From contig JACGWO010000004.1 of assembly GCA_034509735.1 (NCBI GenBank), forward strand, positions 11,637,395 to 11,701,394: a DNA stretch of 64,000 nt. Direction: 5' to 3'. A program made the translations under genes and the position numbers. Each line of letters begins with the position of its first letter. Positions within the stretch are counted from its first letter, which is position 1. This document shows, piece after piece, positions 34,365 to 45,300 of the stretch. A model generated the notes under the pieces. It saw only the letters and a list, made by a program, of their open reading frames with translations. It was not told where the DNA came from and made no database searches. The DNA is from Sesamum alatum. Its lineage: Eukaryota; Streptophyta; Magnoliopsida; Lamiales; Pedaliaceae.

Positions 34365-35910
34365 AGTATGTGACAGAGGTATCTCCTATGCACTCGGAGA
34401 CACGTTCATGCTGTTTAAAGCTGTGGCCACAGTGGTTGGTCGAACAGGGAATGGTTTTCGGTGTCGACGCAATGAAGCATACGTAGTCTCGAGTATTAAG
34501 CATAGATGCCTAGTCAAGGATGGGAAACCGACGCCAAATTCCTTACCCTAGACTAAGGCCGGGAGACGGTAGACGGAAGGACCGTACCCGTACGGAATCG
34601 GTGCCAGATGTTCACGCCAATTCACCTAGTCTCTAGTGCCATGGACCGCTGCTAGACGGCCACCCATGGTGACAGGCCCTTGTGGGACACAGGCCCAAGT
34701 CTAGCTGAGGGTGAACCTAAAGGGTCACACACAAATCACCGAAGAGGTTGAGAGATTGACTTGGAGTCAATCTCGAAGGATAAATAAGTAATTGGATTAC
34801 TTAAGGGATAGTCCATTGGATGGACGGGCCGATATTGTATCGGACCCTCGTTTAATCGGTAAATTGGATTTTCGATTAAATATGGAAAGTTGAGACGTTG
34901 GATCTTTTTAGTTGGATTAAAAGATCAACGGGAATAATTTAAGTGGACATTAAATTGGATTTAATGTCGGGTTCATCATAATTGGATTACGATAAAATCC
35001 GGTCCGTTAAATTTGACCCGAGAGGAGAAATATGCTATTTTGGAATAGGAAGAAGTTGGACTTCTTCCCATAATTAAGCATGGCCAAAATGCTCCCTTGG
35101 AGGAAGCTAAAATCAGACATGTTTCATGCAAAGTGGTATGTTGACTTATCTCTTTTGGAAAGAGACAAATCAACTCCAATCAAGCCCTTCCATTTCGGTA
35201 TGATTTGATCATACCATAAAATTTGGTAGGCTTGATTGAAGAACTAATGGTGATTGATTGGAATGTATGTAGACATCCTTGGATGTACCTAGACACATTC
35301 CAATAATGACATTAACTATGTATATAATAGGAGTATATACAGCACCTTGCATATGTGAATCCTAATTCATCTATTTCTAGGAAAAAGAAGAACCATTTTC
35401 AGCTCTCTCCTCTGTCTCTAACTCTCGACCACTTCCCTCTCTTTCTACTTGTGTTCTTCACTTGGTTTTGAATCAAGAGGAAGAACAAAGTAGGTTTAAG
35501 AGTACACTAATTCATAGTGTTCTTCTCTTAAACCGATTCCTTCGTAAACCCGTTTTTCTCTAGCAAGGAGAACGTGAGTTTCTTCCTATATGGTGTGGAT
35601 CATCTATGGAGAATCCATACATTTGGATTTGTGAGCATTCCGGTGAAGGAACAATGCAAGTACCCAAGCACACGTAAAATCTGCAAGGTAACGGTTTATT
35701 ACGCTTTAGTAGATCTTTACTATTCATCTATGCCATATGTGTTTTATGTATGTTTTTGATATTAACACATCCTACATCGAACGCCCGGTTGAGCACCCAA
35801 GGGTGCAACCCTTGATATTTCGCTTTATATGTGATTTAATTTTAAATTACGTATTGATTTGCGCTTTCTCGCTTCCGCTCGCGCTCCTGGGAGGATCCGC
35901 TTGTCCGTCA
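34363..35910 (+). repeat. 3' LTR of B1, 5'-truncated (about 1.55 kb)
   Basis: LTR sequence resumes mid-element at TCAGTATGTGACAGAGG and runs to CTTGTCCGTCA, then the duplication GCTGG. The tail matches B1's 5' LTR. The missing part, together with the end of B2, B2's 3' LTR and the rest of B1 pol, was removed by one deletion with a two-base overlap at the junction. The R/U5 stem-loop near 35550 is intact. Confidence 0.85.
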
Positions 35911-37683
35911 GCTGGACATGTGGCTAAAGGATTAAAAACAAAAGATACATAAAATGTAAATAGAAACCAACCTTTGTTCGTTTTTACGTAGAACGGCTTC
36001 TAGCGTTGTTCCTTCTTTTATTCCTTGTATGTCCACTTGAGAGCTCAATGTAGAACTCCTCTAATTTATCCACACCACACCACGGAAGAGTTCTCTAAAC
36101 TATTGCTAGATAGTAGTAGAGAAGAAGAAGAAGAAGAAACAAAAAACTCTGAATGAACACTATTGATTAGTGCTTTTGGAATGTTTTAGTTCAAACCTTT
36201 CCAAAAGGTATGAACACAAAAAGGAAAAAATTTGTAGAGATTTTGGAGAGTTTTTGATCAAAAATTCGTGCAAGACTAAGTCCATACAAGTTATGTGAAT
36301 GGTTTTGTGTATGTAGAGTTGTTGAATTCAAAATTCAATTTCTCTTATCAACTTACAAAGCAACCTACATACACACACCACTATCGACATAACCATGAAC
36401 CATTATAACAAATAAAACCACCCACCAAACCATATAAAGGCTGGTCACATGCGCCTCACATGTGGAAGATTTTAATTCTTCCTTCACTTGCTATAAGTTG
36501 ATTTTTTTTCCATGGACTAGGACTACTAGTCTTGGACTTTTATTTAATCTAATTAAATTAAGTCCAAACAAAGACCATTGGGAATTAATTAATTCAATTA
36601 ATCTCAATGCAATTGAAGATCATAAGTTTATTTAATCCAATTAAATAAACATAAGTCCAAACTCTAACTAATTGATCCAATCAATTAATTAACCAAAACC
36701 CGATAAATTAATCCAATTAATTTATAGGTTCTAAGTCCAAAAATTAACTAATCCAATTAATCAATTCTTGGACCATCCATCAAATAGATTTCCCAATAAA
36801 TGATCCAATCATTTATTTTTCTCGTTGAATTAATTTAATCCAATTAAATTAATTCGCTTCATCTAGAATTAATTCCAAGTTAATTCTACCAATTCCATAA
36901 TGATTTGTGTATGACTCTTTAGGTTCACCCTCAGCTAGACTTGGGCTTGTGTCCAACATAACTGATCAATTAAATCCAATTTAATTAACTGTTTTCCAAT
37001 TAACCATTAATCGGAAAACGCCCGTCACTTTGGGTGGCCGTCTTGCAACGGTCCATGACACTAGAGACTAGGTGAATGTTGGCATGAACATTTAGGCTCC
37101 CGAGTTCCTTACGAGTACAGTCATTCCATCATCCGTCTCCCTGTCTAAGTCTAGGGCATGGAATTGGGCGTCGCTTCCCATCTTGTACTAGATAACTATG
37201 CTCAATAACTCGAGACACGTTTGCTCTATTAATCGACGTAGGAAACCATTCCCTACTCAACCAATCGCTGTGGCCATAGACTTAAAGAGCTTAAACCGTC
37301 TTAGAGTGCATAGGAGACTCGACTGTCATATACTGACAGGTGACGGATCCTATCTTGGAATCCACCGTCCTCAATACATATTCGGAATGCACTGGATAAG
37401 GCTTATGATGAACGTATCCCAGATACGGACATCTCCTGCCAGACCCTAGATACAACCTTCATATGCATGTGACTTCCATGATTCCTCAAGTCCGAGGACT
37501 AATCTCATACTATCGGAGTCGAGAATTCCAGTCATACCGACCAAACCTCCAAGGCTTCCATATGACGATTCCCGCGAGTCAGTTGAGTCAACTAACACCC
37601 TTGTCAACTGATCAACTAATATTGTATAGACGTCCAACGTCTGTCACCGAGGAAACACAACACTCATCCAATGAATGCAATCC
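35911..37683 (-). repeat. Element C 3' LTR, part 2
   Basis: It starts with the duplication GCTGG and continues the gamma LTR from 8993. It carries the CTAGCA-loop stem at 36092-36122 (reverse strand) and the U3 box near 37030-37070. It stops at about 37683 (ATGAATGCAATCC), short of the LTR start, where a deletion joins it to the protease region. Confidence 0.87.
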
Positions 37684-38308
37684 ATTGCCTAGCTTTAGAA
37701 TTATCTCCGTCTTAGCCTTCTACTCCTTCCCATTTTCTGCAAACTATTTGCAAGTATGAGCTCTACAACTGGTACCCAATAACCAAGAAGTAGAATAGTA
37801 ATCATAGTAAAGCTCAAATCAAATCTACCTTGTTTGTGAGGATTTAGGAGACTCCCTCTTCCAATGCCCCTTTTCACGGCAATATATGCAAACATCTTTT
37901 GCAATCCTTGGCTGCAGAACCGTCATCCTATCTCCTTTGCCCATGCCTAGCATGGCAACAGGAGCCCTTTGAGCGCTTGCAGCGGCTGATTCTATCTTAC
38001 TTTTTTTCCTCCTCTAGCGTCCGGCCCCTTTGCCTTTCGCTTTTGAGGTTGAAGCCTCCCCTACCAATACAAACGGCGCAGACTTTTCAATCATTGCCTC
38101 GTATTGGACTAACATGTTTATCAACTCATGAATGTCGTTTTCAAGCCCATTAATGTTATAGTTAACGATAAACGAGTCATAAGAGGGAGGAAGAGACTAA
38201 AGGATCACGTCGATGTACGTCTCTTTTCCAAGATCAGCTCTGAGGTCTTTGAGCTTCTCCACTAGGGATAGGAGCAGCATGGAGTGCTGGTGTACATACA
38301 ACCCTTTT
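37684..38308 (-). pseudogene. gag C-terminal half and protease fragment of C
   Basis: In reverse this reads the end of Gag and the beginning of protease. A diverged zinc knuckle is visible near 37860-37905 (CIYCREKGHWKRES); its last Cys has become Ser. The basic stretch and the DVILQSLPPSYDS-like segment are present but broken by stops and indels. The gag end reads AACAAG-GTAGAT, again a splice-donor-like site. Element B3 interrupts gag at 38308/48131. Confidence 0.75.
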
Positions 38309-39929
38309 TGTTGGAATAGGTGACCAGAAAGCCAATAGGTTTGGCAATTTGTAACCTATCCGACAACTTGATGTGAATATAATATTATTATGTGATGAAT
38401 AAGATGAGTATTCGTCACCAATGGTACCTTCTTTGTTGCGCTCATCTTACATTTGTTAAAACGGTTTTTTTAACTTATATCGCAACAAAGCCCACAGACC
38501 ATGGATAACAACTCGTGCAGTTGGGCCACGCATTGGATGGTGGTCATGAAACCAACTGATTAAGAGTTGGGTCTGAAACGTTCCAAGTCGAGGACCTCGA
38601 GACAGGGCATCGAGAGTCCTATTGAGACTTGCATCAAGAGTCGTGTTCATTGGATGAGTGCCGTGTTTCATCGGCGACAGGCGTGGGACGCCTACACGGT
38701 CTTGATGGGTTGGTCGACTGGGGTCGAGCCGACTGGACTGACTCGCGGGGATCATCATATGGAAGCCTTGGAGGCTTGGTCGGTATGATTGGATTCCCCG
38801 GTTCCGATAGTACGGGAGTAATCCTCAGACTTGAGGAATCATGGCAGTCACGTGCACAGGACGGCTGTATCTTGGATCTGGCGAGAGGTGATCATTCTGT
38901 AAGATGATCATTATAAGCCTTGTCCAGTGCAGTCGGAATGTGTAGCGAGGACGGTGGATTCCAAGAAGAGGATCCGTCCCCTGTCAGTATGTGACAGAGG
39001 TATCTCCTATGCACTCGGAGACACGTTCATGCTGTTTGAAGCTGTGGCCACAGTGGTTGGTCGAACAGGGAATGGTTTCCTGTGTCGACGCAATGAAGCA
39101 TACGTGGTCTCGAGTATTAAGCATAGATGCCTAGTCAAGGATGGGAACCGACGCCCAATTCCATACCCTAGACTAAGGCCGGGAGATGGTAGACGGAAGG
39201 ATCGTACCCGTACGGAATCGGCGCCTAAATGTTCACTCCAATTCACCTAGTCTCTAGTGCCATGGACCGTTGCTAGACGGCCACCCATGGTAACGGGCCC
39301 TTGTGGGACACGGGCCCAAGTCTAGCTGAGGGTGAACCTAAAGGGTCACACACAAATCACCGAGGAGGTTGAGAGATCGACTTGGAGTCAATCTCGAAGG
39401 ATAAAATAAGTAATTGGATTACTTAAGGGAAAGTCCATTGGATGGACGGGCCGATATTGTATCGGGCTTTCATTTAATCGGTAAATTGGATTTTCGATTA
39501 AATATGGAAAGTTGAGATGTTGAGACGTTTGATCTTTTAATTGGATTAAAAGATCAACGGGAATAATTTAAGTGGACATTAAATTGGATTTAATATTGGG
39601 ATCGTCGTAATTGGATTACGATAAAACCCGGTCCGTTAAATTATACCCGAGAGGAGAAATAATTCCTAATTTGGAATAGGAAGAAGTTGGACTTCTTCCC
39701 TTAATTAAATATGGCCGACATGCTCCCTTGGAGGAAGCAAAATCAGCCATGTTTCATGCTAGGTGGTATGTTGACTTGTCTCTTTTGGAAAGAGACAAAT
39801 CAACTCCAATCAAGCTCTTCCCTTTTGGTATGATTTGATCATACCATAAATTTTGGTAGGCTTGATTGAAGAATTGATGGTGATTGATTGGAATGAATCT
39901 AGACATCCTTGGATGAACCTAGACACATT

Positions 39930-39961
39930 CCAATAATCACATTAATTATGTATATATATAT
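39930..39961 (+). promoter_or_regulatory. Putative core promoter of B3
   Basis: CCAAT (39930-39934) is followed by a TATATATATA run (39951-39960). It lies about 580 bp before the LTR end, upstream of the stem-loop array, and is kept in the other beta LTRs. Transcription from here would place all the stem-loops in the RNA. No start-site evidence is available. Confidence 0.45.
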
Positions 39962-40087
39962 TAGAATATACAACACCTAGTATAAGTGATTCATTATTCA
40001 TCTTTTTCTAGGAAAAAGAGAAGACAAAAATCCTCTCCTCTCTCTCAATTTTCGTGCTCCCTCCCTCTCTTACACTTGTGTTCTTCA

Positions 40088-40256
40088 CTTGATTTTGAAT
40101 CAAGAAGAAGAACAAAGTAAGTTTAAGAGAACACTAATTCATAGTGTTCTTCTCTTAAACCGATTCCTTCCTAAACCCGTTCTTTTCTAGCAAGAAGAAC
40201 GTGTGTTTCTTCCGGTGTGGTGTGGATCACCTTTGGAGAATCCATACGTTTGGATT
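40088..40256 (+). other. Stem-loop array in the R/U5 part of the B3 LTR
   Basis: Four inverted repeats lie within 170 bp. H1 is 40088-40104, stem CTTGAT/ATCAAG. H2 is 40122-40159, stem TTTAAGAGAACACTA against TAGTGTTC..TCTTAAA with a 3-nt bulge. H3 is 40178-40201, stem CGTTCTT/AAGAACG around a TTCTAGCAAG-type loop. H4 is 40239-40256, stem AATCCA/TGGATT around loop TACGTT. Equivalent stems occur in other LTR groups with paired base changes, which indicates selection on RNA pairing. Confidence 0.7.
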
Positions 40257-40538
40257 TCGTGAGCATTCCGGAGAAGGAACAACGCTAGTAGCCGGGAGCA
40301 TACGCTAAACAATCAAAGGTAACGGTTTATTATGCTTTGATTGATTCCATTTATATATCTATGCCCTATGTGTTTAAATATATGTTTTAATATTTACACA
40401 TCCTACATCGAACGCCCGGTTGAGCACCCAAGGGTACACCCCTTGGGATTCGCGTATTTTGAATTTTATTTAAATTTACGCACTTTCTCGCCTTTCTCGC
40501 TTCCGCTCGCGCTCCCGGGCGGATCCGCTTGTCCTTCA

Positions 40539-42352
40539 AGTGGTATCAGAGCCCGGTTCGATGTAAGGGGCATAGATCTATGTGTTTGGCATGATCTACT
40601 TGCTTTTAAACGGCTTTATTGGCATGTTAGATTATATAAATATATGAATAATATGATGATTCAATTGTTTGGATTTAATGGACTTTTGGCATGCTTAATT
40701 TTGTTAGATTGGATCTAAAATTGCATGCTTATTTTCAGAATAATATTAATTTTATTGTGCTGAAATAGTTTTGAAAAACAAAAAAAAAAAAAAAAAAATT
40801 TGGTCGGGCCGGCAGTGCGCAGCCGGCCGCTGCTGGCCGAGGGCCAGCGCGCGGCACAGCGCGCGCGCGCGCAGGGCGCGCGCTGCCCTGTGCGCGCGGG
40901 CGGCCGGCCAACACAACGGCTGGGCCGTTTTGTGCCGTTTTTTCGACTTTTTCCGGAAAATTCGATTTTCTGTATTTTCTGCACAATATTCTGAAAAATA
41001 TATTAATTTTGCATTTTTGATTTTGGGATAATTGGATTATTCCTTGAATTAAATTTGCTTAATTAATTTGGGATTAATACATGCATTGGATGCATTATGT
41101 AAAATGTCCATTAAATTTAAAATTTGAATTTTGCATATTATTTATATATTTATGCTTTTGTGATGTTGGACATCACTTGGATATTTGGAATATCCATTGG
41201 TTATTTATGCATGATTATTTGGAATAATTATGTTATATGTGAGTTGATGGAATTAACATGGGATGATCACAAAGCCCTAGACCTTGTGTATGGATGAATG
41301 AATGTTTATTTATTTTTTGTTGGGTGGGGCCTGCGTGCCTCTTGTTTTTGGGACTATCATCTCCCATATTTTCAGCCTCATGATGTTAAGGCTTGTTTTC
41401 CTTATTACCAATGTATTAATTTCAGTTGTAATGAGAGTAGATAGGATTGGTGAGGTTTCAATTTTAACAAGCAATTGGAGTCGGAGACCCCAAGGAGGAG
41501 CATCAAGGCGTGAAACAAGAGCACTACAAGGCCCATTGGAATGACAATGGGTATATTACTATTGTAATAATTTAGGACCACCCTAGACAGACCATAGACT
41601 CACTGCGGGCTCAGTGGGTCGCATAGGTTGGGCTTGTGATCATCCTAACAGGGGTATGCTATGTTTTATGCATGCGGCGTTTTTTTATTTATCGCTTTAA
41701 ATATTGGATATTTATGCATGCTAAAACACAATAATGTGATGAGGTCTCGGTCACACACAAACTCTCATTTGGTTGGACCAAATTAAATATTAGGCCCATA
41801 ACGGACTTGGATCAAAATGGTATTTTGGTCTGTCCGAGCCTTCCATCCACAGCAATGTGGTGAGGAAGCTACCACTACCCAAGTGTGGTCTCACGAGTCG
41901 TGGCACACTTGGACTAGGGGAAAGCTGCACTATTGTTGTGAACAAAAAGACTGCGCTCGCTGTTTCCCTGTCTCACGAGTCGTGGGGGGCGACAGTTTGA
42001 GGCATGATTTGGTTGATGGGTCGGGCCTAACACTGAGTAACATGGTTCGCTTGGAGTCCTCGGAACCATGCGAATAGGTGAGGCAAAATATCTTGGGAAT
42101 CTCATTGGATGAGAATGATATTGGATATCTCCCACGAGGTCTTCTTCATGTGAATCGTAAAAGCGGGGCATGGAGATTACGCTTGTGGATCCCAAGCCCA
42201 CTAGGAAATGGTTTCCCGAAACTCCGCTTGAGAGTGGCGGACTTTCGTATAAATAGTGGGAGGGTTAAAGACTAAAAGACCAAGTCTTCAACTTGAACAA
42301 TAATATTACCATCATCTGCTAATTTCTGCTTTACATTTTCATTAATGTAGAT
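40539..42352 (+). other. Untranslated leader of B3 with GC island
   Basis: 1.81 kb. An A-run ending near 40798 leads into the GC-rich block 40800-40914, closed by AACGGC-TGG-GCCGTT at 40915-40929. Near 41530 is the hairpin CCATTG/CAATGG and near 41600 CACTG/CAGTG. Two copies of TCTCACGAGTCGTGG are at 41889-41903 and 41971-41985. The small frames in this stretch are not genes. Confidence 0.82.
40541..40553 (+). other. Primer-binding site of B3
   Basis: TGGTATCAGAGCC, two bases after the LTR end; complementary to initiator-Met tRNA. Confidence 0.93.
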
Positions 42353-45300
42353 ATGTCTAAGAACCCGTTAACCATGATTCTTGAGACTAACAAATTCAAC
42401 GGAACGAACTACTCGGACTGGCTGAGAAACCTGAGGAGATTGTCCTCGGTTTCGAGAACCAAGGCTACGTCTTGGACGAGCCGCCACCGAGCAACTTACC
42501 GGAGGGGTCCACGCCTGAAGAACGTTTGATGTTCGAGAAATGGCATGAGGACAACCGGAAAGTACGCAGTATCATACTGGCTTCAATGTCTAACGACATC
42601 CAGAAGCAGTATGAGAGGCTGGACAACGTCTCCGCCATAATTCTCCGCATGAACGAGGTTTATGCGGTTCCGGATAGGCATATTAGATATGCCGCCACAA
42701 AAGCATTCTTTGGCACCAAGCTTGCTGAAGGAGCGTCTGTACAGAGTCATGGGGTCAAGATGCTCTCCCTAGTGGAGAAACTCGAGGACCTTAAAGCTGG
42801 ACTTAACAATGACACGTACATTGACGTGATCCTCCAGTCGCTTCCTCCATCCTATGACCCGTTTGTTGTAAACTACAACATGAACGGACTTGAGAAGTCT
42901 ATTCATGAGTTGATCAACATGCTGGTCCAATACGAGGCAACGACCCACAAGTCGGCGCCGGCGGTATTGATAGGAGAGGCTTCGACCTCCAAGGTGAATG
43001 GCAAGAGGGCCGGACGCTGGAAGAGGAAGAAGGGCAAAGGGAAGACGGTTGCGGCCCCTGCTCGCGCTCCGGGCATCCCTGTTGCTCCGGTTGGACCGAG
43101 CAAAGGGAAAGGGAAGGCCCATGGTTCTCAGCGGTCCAAGGCAAAAGATGTCTGCATGCATTGCCAAGGGAAAGGGCATTGGAAGAGGGAGTGCCCACAA
43201 CTCCTCTCCAACCCAGGTGTGTTTGTGGTTGAAGTTAATATGATTACTAATTCTGCTTCATGGGTATTGGATACCGGGTATGGTGCTCACATCTGCAATG
43301 ATTTGCAGGCACTGCAAAGAAGCAGAAGGCTAACCAAGGATGAGATGATCCTAAGGCTAGGCGATGGCAAGGCCGTTGCTGCGGAGGCCGTAGGATCACT
43401 AGAGTTAGCCATTAGTAGTCATGTTAGGATTGTACTGAACGACTGTTTCTATGTACCTAGCATGATTAAAAATATTGTTTCCATCCCGGTCCTTGATAAG
43501 GAGGGATATGAATTTACCATCAATAAAAACGGTTTTTTCATTATCAAAGATGGTATTTCTCATTTGCTTGGTACATTGGTCAACGGTCTGTACATACTTC
43601 AACAGTCTAATTGGATTATGACTGCAGAACACAAACGAAAACGTGATGATCATAATAACGCACAGATATGGCATGCGAGGTTAGGTCATATCTCTAAAGA
43701 TAGGATAAGAAGGTTGGTGGACTTAAAGAGTCTAGAAATAGACGATTTGGACAACCTACCGACCTGCGAATCCTGTCTAAAGGGAAAGATGACCAAGAAA
43801 CCCTTTGTTGGACAAAGTACGCTGGCCAGTGGTCTGTTGGATTTGATCCACACAGATGTCTGTGGTCCACTAAGTACTCAGGCTAGAGGTGGGTACTCGT
43901 ACTTCATAACCTTTACCGATGATCACTCACGGTATGGTTATGTTTACCTGATGAGGTACAAGTCTGAAGCCTTTGGAAGGTTTAAGAACACAGACTTGAA
44001 GTAGAAAACCAAACCGGTCGAAAGATCAAAGCCCTTCGGTCGGACCGAGGTGGAGAGTATTTGAGTGGTGAGTTTACTGATTATCTAAAAGAGAATGGGA
44101 TTCTCTCTCAGTGGACCCCTCCTGGAACACCGCAACTTAACGGTGTGTCTGAAAGGAGGAATCGGACCTTGTTGGACATGGTCCGATCCATGATGAGTTT
44201 TACCGAACTACCCCTTTCCTTCTGGGGATACGCTCTTGAGACGGCGGCCAAAGTTTTGAAACTTGGCGCCATCTAAAAGGGTATCCCAGACACCATATGA
44301 GATATGGCATGGCAAGCCTGCCTCCTACAAATACTTGAAAGTGTGGGGTTGCCCCGCATATGTCAAGAGATTAGTGGGAGATAAACTGGACTCGAGGTCT
44401 AGTTTATGCAGGTTTATCGGCTATCCGAAAGAAACTGCGGGGTATTATTTCTATGATCTCTCCGAGCAAAAGGTTTTTGTCTCGCGAAACGCAGTGTTCT
44501 TGGAAAAAGGTTTTCCATCGGATAGTCGACGCGATGAGGTACTCCTTGAGGAATCAAGTGAGGTACCCCATGAGGCGGCAGTAACATCTGAGCCAGTGAT
44601 TCCCACTGATATTGTTCCAGTCCTCCGTAGGTCGGCCAGAGTATCCCATGCACCTGATAGGTATGGATTTCTGGGCCTGACTGGTCAGTTGGATAATGAT
44701 CCAAAGACGTACGGAGAAGCGATGTCGAACATCGATTCGGACAAGTGGCTTGAGGCCATGAAATCCGAGATGGACTCGATGGGTACAAACAAGGTTTGGA
44801 CCCTAGCAGATCCACCAAAAGGGGTTAAACCCGAAGCTGGAACATACGTTTGGATGAAGTCATACGGGGATATGATTTCATCAAGAACGAGTCCGATCCT
44901 TGTGTATACAAGAAGATCAGTGGGAGCTCAGTTGCGTTTTTGGTGCTTTACGTGGATGACATCTTGCTCATTGGGAATGATGCTAAGATGTTGGGTACCA
45001 CTAAAGCTTGGTTGTCAACACAATTCTCCATGAAGGATATGGGCGAGGCATCCTACATCCTTGGCATCAAGATCTACAGGGATAGATCTAGAAGGATGTT
45101 AGGAATGGCCCAGTCCTCGTACATTGAGAAAGTCTTGAAGAGATTCAAGATGGAGAACTCAAAACGAGGATTCCTTCCTATGAGGCATGGAATTAAGATA
45201 TCCAAGAAGCAGTCTCCTAAGACTGATGAGGAGCTTAAAAGGATGTTGGACATCCCCTATGCTTCAGCCGTAGGCAGCATACAGTATGCCGTTCAATGCA

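Larger units (their letters stand above)
8994..35910 (+). mobile_element. Element B1, beta copia, disrupted by B2 and a 3' deletion
   Basis: The 5' LTR starts at 8994 and a truncated 3' LTR ends at 35910. The flanks GCTGG (8989-8993, 35911-35915) match exactly. The internal part reaches only the start of integrase (14238), where B2 begins. From 34363 onward the sequence is LTR again and matches B1's 5' LTR (GCAAGTACCC, then ACACGTAAAATCT) rather than B2's LTR. The simplest reading is that B2 inserted into B1 and a later deletion fused B2's RNase H to B1's 3' LTR. Confidence 0.85.
38309..40538 (+). repeat. 5' LTR of B3 (2230 bp)
   Basis: It runs from TGTTGGAATAGGTGACC to CTTGTCCTTCA, followed by the primer-binding site. 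The conserved U3 box with two CCATGG sites is at about 39246-39291. It matches the 3' LTR at 45900-48130 almost base for base. Confidence 0.95.

Noticed and set aside
8994..35910. B1-B2 as a tandem LTR-internal-LTR-internal-LTR array from recombination
   Set aside because: B2 starts mid-integrase of B1 and the final LTR matches B1, which fits nested insertion plus deletion better than unequal crossing-over between LTRs.
38927..39250. A 107-codon frame recurring in beta LTRs (also 14856, 23776, 32346, 46518), with a 79-codon antisense frame
   Set aside because: It starts at non-ATG codons, is open on both strands at once, matches no family I know, and its copies are recent, so the open frames need no selection to explain them.
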